DNA of 10,867 bases, taken from an uncultured Desulfobacterales bacterium (GTDB taxonomy: Bacteria > Desulfobacterota > Desulfobacteria > Desulfobacterales > UBA11574). The position numbers and the translations under genes were made by a program. The stretch covers positions 1 through 10,867 of the forward strand of contig CALANC010000359.1 in NCBI GenBank assembly GCA_937925895.1, written 5' to 3'. Under the pieces are notes generated by a model, which worked only from the letters and a program-made list of their open reading frames with translations, did not search any database and was not told the DNA's origin. This document shows positions 5,558 through 10,867 of the stretch, piece by piece. Positions within the stretch are counted from its first letter, which is position 1; each line of letters opens with the position of its first letter.

Positions 5558-8500
5558 TTATTTTAATTCTCCCCAGCTAGTCCTGCCGGTTTTATATTTA
5601 TTTATGGGTAAATTCGGCTGGGGAATCTCGACGATTGTACCGGTGCTTGTCTGGACAAAGGCTTTGCTGCCTTCCTGCTCACCCACATGAAGGTTTGGTG
5701 TTATGGCCAGACCCCGCCCGAGATCCAAAACGTCTTCGGCATTTTCTTCGGTGGTATCGCCAAAAGCTGACTCATACCATGCGGTTCCCGTCCGGAAATA
5801 CACGCCATAGAGAAAACCCAGTCCTTCAGGCAGGCAGACATCATTATAAGGCTGATAGGTGGTGAATGTCAAAAGCCCTCCTAAAAGGGTGGCTTGACCC
5901 AGGTTCCGTTCTCTGGTTAGAGAAAAGTCCTTGTACCAGCCGTCTTTACCTGTTTCGTAAAGCGCTCTCTCTGCTGCGGTATGGGTCGGGTCATAACAAC
6001 CCGTGCCGGTAATATAGGTATCAAGTTGATTAAACGTGGTGATGCCGGCCGTGATGAGTGCTTCGCAATCCGTGTCCGAGAGCAGGCAGGAGAGGGTCGC
6101 ATCAATGCCGTTAGTGGCCCGTTTTATCAATATTTTATCTACCTGAAGTAAACCCTGGGCTCCGGGCGTTGTATTCCAGCTGCCGGTCTTTTCCACCGTT
6201 TCCCAGGTGAATTCGTCACAATCCCGCGGTTCCTTTATGCCGTAATACGTCTGTTGGGCGTTGCTGCCCGAGTCTGTCTTGTCGTCTGAATCAAAAAACC
6301 GGCCGGTACCGAAATATATCCAGTAATTTTCGAAGTCGGTTCCGATGGAGGCGGCTCCGGTTACGGGTTGGCCGGTGTTTAACAGGTAGAGGGGATTTGA
6401 AAGCCCGGAGGTGCTGAGCAGGGTCGACCACTCGCTCGGTTTGGTAACCACCTGGGTTCCGGCGGTGACTTTCCGTGTTACCAGTCGATACATGCCGCCG
6501 CCCCAGGAGCCCCAGGTGCCCGACACCGTGCCGAAATAGACCGCGTCCGTCTTGTAGAATTCTTCCAATTGGAAGTCCACGGATATCATATCCGAAACAA
6601 AGCTGTTGGCGGTAAGCGTGAACGTGCCGCCTTCGAAACTTGCCACGGTGGGCAAGGCGTCGGTAATTCGGAAGGCTCTTTTGACGCCTCCGGTTTGCCA
6701 GTCGACCAGCCAGTCAAGAGGGAAGACGGCGACCTTGGCGTCTTGGGTGCTCTTGCCGTCCATGTCTGTCGGACCGCTACCCAAAATCAGGTACCAGTTA
6801 ATCTCGTCGGTATCGATCTCTTCCGGGTCGTCGTTGTCCTGTACCCCGTCCGTCAACTCATCGGCCATAACAACGATTGTCGGCATGGGGGTCGTGTAGG
6901 AGAGATCCACATGGCTGGCATCGGTTTTCCGGGTAAATTCCGCCAGCAACACCGGCGGGGCTTCAGGATTTGTAATGTCAAGAATGACGTAAGAGGAGGT
7001 AAATTCGCGTTTGTCGGCGGCAAAATCAGCCGTGGAATCGCCGTTCAGGTCCAGCTCGCCCGGACGCACCTTGGCGCCCCCGAACCGCATGCCCTGAACC
7101 AGGATGGTGCCCCAACCGTCGGTGTGAATGCCGTCCGTGGGATCAAAAATTCTTACATCAAAGACCCTGGGATGCTGATCGACATAGTACTTGTGCTCGT
7201 AACTGGAATCCGTAAGGCAATTCAAGTGGGGAATGAGGTTATAGGGGACATAGGCCCACAGTTCTGCACCCAGCTCAGGGGAGCTTGTTGGATTGGTGCC
7301 TTCATCTGAACAGCTGTCATTGCGGCAGAATCGCTTATTGAACTCATCATAGAACCCGCCGTTAACGGCATGGATCATGCCGTCGTTGCCGCCGAAATAG
7401 ATCATGTGCCGCCGTTTTTTATATGCGGCTACAAATCGGGAGTAGGAGCTGTCACGGTAGAGGAAATGAAAGCCTTCAGCCGGACTGGCTACGGAAATCG
7501 GCGTCGAGTGAATCACATCGCCAAGACGCCAGTAGACGTCGGAGTCTGTGCCGTCCTGATCAAAGTCGTACGGCATCTTCCGTCCCCGTTGGGTTGACTG
7601 GTCCAACCCCCTTACCCACTTGACGATATTATCTGCTTCGGCAAGGGTCTGGACGCCAAAATCCAGGAGCACCGAACCCCGGGAAGCATCGACGGTCAGT
7701 GCAGACCAGTCGGTACCGCCGGTTGTGGCGGAATCGACAAAATTCAGCAATTCGGCACTGTCCACGATGCCGTCATTGTCCAGATCATCCCAGGTGAAAA
7801 TAAACCGCTCTTTGACGTTGGAGATATAATCCGTGGTGGTACCAAGGGACGTTCGATTGGCAAGGATGTCCGTGCTGGCATCCGTGGCAGTGGTGGGACC
7901 GACATTGGCCAGCCACTCCGCTGCGGACCACAAAAATTTCACTTCTTCCAGGTCTTTTGACGTTCCGGTACAGGTGCCGCTCGATACGGTGCCGTAACAG
8001 GCTTTGCTGGCGCCGACTGACTCGTTAAAATAAAATATTACTTTCAAATCGCTGCTGTCCAGGGTCCGGTCGCCGTCCGTGTCTTCGTACAAGTAGCCGT
8101 ATTCGTCAACAAACAGGGAATGGACCTCGCCGATATATTTGACCGTGCCGCCGCCGGACAGCTCGATATTCGGCCAGAAAATCGCCTGGTATGCGGCCCC
8201 TTCGCCGCCGCGGGAAGCAGATATTACCGAAGCAGCCGAACCGGCCGCCGCCCCGGCCCTGATGGCCTCAAAGGCTTCCCTGAGGGTGGCTTCTAACGTC
8301 GAAGGATCCGAAGCGTCGTAAAGCGTGGTTCCCCCGTTGGTGGCAGCCTCGGCCAAAAGAACATCCGGGCTGCATTCATCTGTTCCGGTTACCCGCAGGG
8401 TCCCGGCAACAACAATGTGGGTGGTGATGTTCTGTTTGTCATACCCGTTCAGCTGTGTGGCGTGGAGACTCGTGCTGTTATTGGCATAATAGGTCAGGTC

Positions 8501-10750
8501 GTCCAGGTAGGGGCTGCCGGAAAGATCGCCGCAGTCCGCACCGTCATCCGTGTCGGCGTCATTCTGATTCGCTGTGCCGACGAAGGTGCCGACATCGGTA
8601 TGCTGGTCCGCCGTGGAGGCGCCTTCGGTGATAACCAGGATGTTGTTGTCCTGACAATAGTATTCGATGGGATCGTCGGCAGAGCTGATACTAAAGTCAC
8701 TGCTGTCCAGTCTGAGAGAGCTGTTCTGGGTATAATACCCGATGGCATTATACAAGGCCTCTGCCAGCGGGGTCCACGAGGTGGCTTTGATATCGTTGAT
8801 GGCGTTTACCAGAGCGGTTGTATGCGCGCTGGACTTGTCGATACCGGAGATGATTTTTCCCCCGTCTTTGTTGGACGCGCTGGAGCATTGATAGAGGATG
8901 TGTGTATCTGAATCGTCGCACTCGCTCTTGGCGCCGTCATCGTTAAAGACCATGGCGCCCATGCGGATGTCATCGGTAAATTCCTGGATCAGTCCGGTGG
9001 GGGCTGAAGACTGATCGATTTGCCCCTTCAACGTCGCCAGGGGTTGGCCCATCTGGGCGACCACACCGGAATCGACCAGCACGGCCGGGAAGTTCCAGAA
9101 CTGACCGGTCTCGTCCGCCAGGTCACTGGGATCGATGACTTCGGGTATCTCTACACCACCGCAGTATTCATTCATAGCCGTTTCAATACATTCATCCACA
9201 CCGGCATACCCGGCAGTATCCCAATCCGGGTCTGTACCACCCACGTATTCCCACTGTTTACACTCGCCGGCTTTTGGTCCGCCGGTAAAGTAACCCCCGG
9301 TGCAAGTAAGTACTGCCGCGGTTCCCGGGTTCCAGCAACGTCCCACATACCCTTCGGGATAATCGTCATCATCGTCGGGGAGATACAATCCATAGCAAAC
9401 ATACGCAGGATCATCGGTGGTGACGTTCCACGGTGCTGGTCCTGAATATGTCCCTGTACCGTCATCGTAGGAATACACGTTTTCACAGGCGTTTCTGGTG
9501 GAGGTCACCACGCCCTCGCCGGGCGGCCAGTCTCCCTGTTTGGCCTTGTACCAGCAGTTGTAGATGGCACGGTTGAATGCGGCATTGGAGTTGGCTTCAT
9601 CCGAGCTGCCGCCTCCTTCCGCATAGCCCATGCAGTCATCGATATACGCCTTGAGCTGGCCCTGGTTGGGACTTGTTTTTTTCAGTTCGTCCACGGCATC
9701 CTGGCAGGCACTGTGATCAAACCCGGTCGATGTCACCGTAAAGAGTTCAATGTGGGTCAGGTTGTAGGGCACCCAGTCCGTTATTCCCGTGTCGTCGTCA
9801 ACACCGGTTCCGCTGGCGGTGCCGCCGGCAGCGGTGTAATATAACGTGCCTTCATCAAGCGTATTGTTTTTGCTGGGATCGCTTACCACACTGCCTGCAG
9901 CGTAAGAAGCCCCGTTGGTCCAGATGGTACCCGTGTAAGCCGCCCAGGTGACACCGGTATCGTCGCTGGCACCGGTGCCGTTGGACGTGCCGGCGGTGGT
10001 TGCGATATACAGTTCACCCACATCATTAACAATATTACCCACAGAATAAGCGGTATTGTTCTCCCAGGCGTCAAAGGTCGGTGATATTGGCGAACGAACG
10101 GCAAGGGTGAGGTAGTTGTCTTCAATGACAACATTGCCGCCGGTGTCTTGGTATCTATCAAACTGGATTTTCTTGAGATAGCGCCGATTGGAGCAACCTC
10201 TCGACTCCATGACCAGAAGGTTGTTGGTGGCGTCATGCTTGCCGCCGGTGAGAATCTCTTTTTGCACGTCGATTTTTGAAGCAGCCGCCCAGTTCAAAAA
10301 ATTTCCGTAGGCGACAAATCCGGTCACGCTGGGTGTCGAGTCGATCTTAATCCAGACAGCCGCGGCTAAAGGGAAGCGATAGTACAGGTTGCCGGTGGCA
10401 TTGTACCACTGATCGTCCGTACTCGAATTCCAGACTTCAAATTTTTCCGAGGTCAGATTGTACACATAGAGTATGGTCGGCTGAAAATAGCCGGCATAGG
10501 TGGTCGTCGGGTCATAGGTGTCGTCAAAACACTCGCTGTTGGTTTCAACATAGGCCAGGTCCAGCATGCTGCCGGAGTTGTCGATCATGAGCAACAAGTT
10601 GGGATCCACCCCTGCGGCAAGAAACGGTGGATCGGCAACACCACTGGTGCACGTATTGGTGCCGAAAGCATTCACGGGCATGAGGCCGGTGAACGCCATC
10701 GAAACCAATATAATGAGCATGGGTGAGAAATATTTTTTAGAGAATGACAT
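5558..10750 (-). CDS. pilY1: PilY1/PilC-type pilus-tip protein with VWA-like and propeller domains
   Basis: This 1730-residue exported protein belongs to the PilY1/PilC family, which sits at the type IV pilus tip and controls pilus extension, adhesion and surface sensing. Residues 1-28 form a signal peptide (MPVNA/FG). A von Willebrand A-like domain starts with LLLMIDNSGSM (MIDAS Asp57-x-Ser59-x-Ser61) and resumes after a long insertion with TSWTPLAEALYNAIGYY (655-673) and NNILVITEGAST (702-713). Inserted are two carbohydrate-binding-like repeats (229-329) and a Cys-rich stretch (349-530, ten Cys). The C-terminal half is the PilY1 propeller: YWRLGDVIHSTPI (1073-1085), YFGGNDGMIHAVNG, ELWAYVPYNLIPH, and a calcium loop Asp1234-Leu-Asn1236-Gly-Asp1238-xxx-Asp1242 of the type that controls retraction in Pseudomonas PilY1. 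It has two EF-hand-like loops (890-901, 989-1000) and 28 Cys. PilY1 proteins are usually about 1000-1300 residues, so this one is long. AAGGAGG lies 5 bases before the ATG. The selenoprotein gene follows after 16 bases. Codon use is more GC-rich than in the flanking small genes. Confidence 0.9.
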   Translation of the reverse strand: MSFSKKYFSPMLIILVSMAFTGLMPVNAFGTNTCTSGVADPPFLAAGVDPNLLLMIDNSGSMLDLAYVETNSECFDDTYDPTTTYAGYFQPTILYVYNLTSEKFEVWNSSTDDQWYNATGNLYYRFPLAAAVWIKIDSTPSVTGFVAYGNFLNWAAASKIDVQKEILTGGKHDATNNLLVMESRGCSNRRYLKKIQFDRYQDTGGNVVIEDNYLTLAVRSPISPTFDAWENNTAYSVGNIVNDVGELYIATTAGTSNGTGASDDTGVTWAAYTGTIWTNGASYAAGSVVSDPSKNNTLDEGTLYYTAAGGTASGTGVDDDTGITDWVPYNLTHIELFTVTSTGFDHSACQDAVDELKKTSPNQGQLKAYIDDCMGYAEGGGSSDEANSNAAFNRAIYNCWYKAKQGDWPPGEGVVTSTRNACENVYSYDDGTGTYSGPAPWNVTTDDPAYVCYGLYLPDDDDDYPEGYVGRCWNPGTAAVLTCTGGYFTGGPKAGECKQWEYVGGTDPDWDTAGYAGVDECIETAMNEYCGGVEIPEVIDPSDLADETGQFWNFPAVLVDSGVVAQMGQPLATLKGQIDQSSAPTGLIQEFTDDIRMGAMVFNDDGAKSECDDSDTHILYQCSSASNKDGGKIISGIDKSSAHTTALVNAINDIKATSWTPLAEALYNAIGYYTQNSSLRLDSSDFSISSADDPIEYYCQDNNILVITEGASTADQHTDVGTFVGTANQNDADTDDGADCGDLSGSPYLDDLTYYANNSTSLHATQLNGYDKQNITTHIVVAGTLRVTGTDECSPDVLLAEAATNGGTTLYDASDPSTLEATLREAFEAIRAGAAAGSAASVISASRGGEGAAYQAIFWPNIELSGGGTVKYIGEVHSLFVDEYGYLYEDTDGDRTLDSSDLKVIFYFNESVGASKACYGTVSSGTCTGTSKDLEEVKFLWSAAEWLANVGPTTATDASTDILANRTSLGTTTDYISNVKERFIFTWDDLDNDGIVDSAELLNFVDSATTGGTDWSALTVDASRGSVLLDFGVQTLAEADNIVKWVRGLDQSTQRGRKMPYDFDQDGTDSDVYWRLGDVIHSTPISVASPAEGFHFLYRDSSYSRFVAAYKKRRHMIYFGGNDGMIHAVNGGFYDEFNKRFCRNDSCSDEGTNPTSSPELGAELWAYVPYNLIPHLNCLTDSSYEHKYYVDQHPRVFDVRIFDPTDGIHTDGWGTILVQGMRFGGAKVRPGELDLNGDSTADFAADKREFTSSYVILDITNPEAPPVLLAEFTRKTDASHVDLSYTTPMPTIVVMADELTDGVQDNDDPEEIDTDEINWYLILGSGPTDMDGKSTQDAKVAVFPLDWLVDWQTGGVKRAFRITDALPTVASFEGGTFTLTANSFVSDMISVDFQLEEFYKTDAVYFGTVSGTWGSWGGGMYRLVTRKVTAGTQVVTKPSEWSTLLSTSGLSNPLYLLNTGQPVTGAASIGTDFENYWIYFGTGRFFDSDDKTDSGSNAQQTYYGIKEPRDCDEFTWETVEKTGSWNTTPGAQGLLQVDKILIKRATNGIDATLSCLLSDTDCEALITAGITTFNQLDTYITGTGCYDPTHTAAERALYETGKDGWYKDFSLTRERNLGQATLLGGLLTFTTYQPYNDVCLPEGLGFLYGVYFRTGTAWYESAFGDTTEENAEDVLDLGRGLAITPNLHVGEQEGSKAFVQTSTGTIVEIPQPNLPINKYKTGRTSWGELK
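9764..10066 (-). repeat. Tandem carbohydrate-binding-like modules inside pilY1
   Basis: Two copies, residues 229-272 and 277-329, share the layout W-x5-Y-xx-G-x-[VI]-V ... G-x-L/E-Y-[IY]-x-A ... G-T/S-GTG-x-DDTG-[VI]. The first reads WENNTAYSVGNIVNDVGELY, the second WTNGASYAAGSVVS followed by a short insert and EGTLYYTAAG. The pattern resembles the CBM5/12 (chitin-binding) fold and related modules in phage tail proteins. Family membership is judged from motif only. Confidence 0.6.
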
Positions 10751-10755
10751 TATGT

Positions 10756-10762
10756 CCTCCTT
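10756..10762 (-). promoter_or_regulatory. Ribosome binding site of pilY1
   Basis: A full-consensus AAGGAGG lies 5 bases before ATG 10750, stronger than the sites of the downstream genes. Confidence 0.8.
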
Positions 10763-10766
10763 GTTT

Positions 10767-10865
10767 TTAATAATTACAGGCGCCTTCCTGTCCGATCACA
10801 TGCCTCCAGGAAGTCTGAATGACCGACTCGCTGTTGGCCTCTCCCTGATGCTGAGAAAACAAATC
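10767..10865 (-). CDS. 3' end of an upstream gene (unidentified, probable pilus-cluster gene)
   Basis: One minus-strand frame is open from the window edge to a TAA at 10769-10767, giving 32 residues that end VIQTSWRHVIGQEGACNY. The stop is 16 bases before the pilY1 ATG, the same spacing as between pilY1 and the selenoprotein gene, which supports an operon. Genes just before pilY1 in this position are often minor pilins such as PilX, and a Cys near the C-terminus is compatible, but the fragment is too short to identify. An alternative frame of 23 codons from the window edge ends at TGA and is less convincing. Confidence 0.5.
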   Translation of the reverse strand, partial: DLFSQHQGEANSESVIQTSWRHVIGQEGACNY

Positions 10866-10867
10866 AT

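Noticed and set aside
6569..7309. 246-codon plus-strand ORF opposite pilY1
   Set aside because: It is antisense to a highly conserved part of the PilY1 propeller; the open frame reflects the GC-rich codon use of pilY1. The same holds for the ORFs at 8417-8911 and 9020-9445.

Overview
The window looks like the chromosome of a Gram-negative bacterium, most probably a Desulfobacterota (delta-proteobacterial) sulfate reducer or relative. This assignment is inferred from three things together: a type IV pilus tip-adhesin cluster, a LysM envelope protein of a kind common in that phylum, and a likely selenocysteine (Sec)-containing exported oxidoreductase. Exported selenoproteins are frequent in that group. 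No rRNA or other phylogenetic marker is present apart from the C-terminal part of GroEL.

Layout. Bases 2-691 (+) hold the C-terminal 229 codons of groEL, followed by a strong hairpin terminator. About 620 bases without a credible gene follow (771-1393). They hold two separate long imperfect inverted repeats, 831-1014 and 1032-1249, which look like small non-autonomous mobile or repeat elements, and then a weak promoter. A LysM-domain exported protein (1394-2437, +) comes next and converges on a long minus-strand cluster. Read in the direction of transcription, that cluster is: the tail of an unidentified gene (10767-10865); a 1730-residue PilY1-type protein (10750-5558); a DsbA-like thioredoxin-fold protein (5541-4699) whose reading frame is crossed by one TGA exactly where the first active-site Cys should be; a DUF4124 coiled-coil protein (4651-3893); an internal sigma70-type promoter (3860-3833); a membrane-anchored pilin-like protein (3798-2995); and a classical type IV pilin/pseudopilin (2973-2485). 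No CRISPR array, tRNA, rRNA or transposase gene was seen.

The main point is the 5541-4699 gene. A simple ORF caller splits it into an N-terminal fragment with a signal peptide and a C-terminal fragment without one. Read through the TGA, they form one 280-residue exported protein with a U-x-x-C redox motif (Sec138-Val-Tyr-Cys141) and a downstream cis-Pro. A 6-bp stem with an AGGT loop lies 34 nt after the TGA, matching the bacterial SECIS pattern. The gene starts 16 bases after a PilY1-like protein with 28 cysteines, all in its exported part. A reasonable inference is that the selenoprotein forms or repairs disulfides in the pilus-tip protein, while the downstream pilin-like proteins belong to the same surface appendage.
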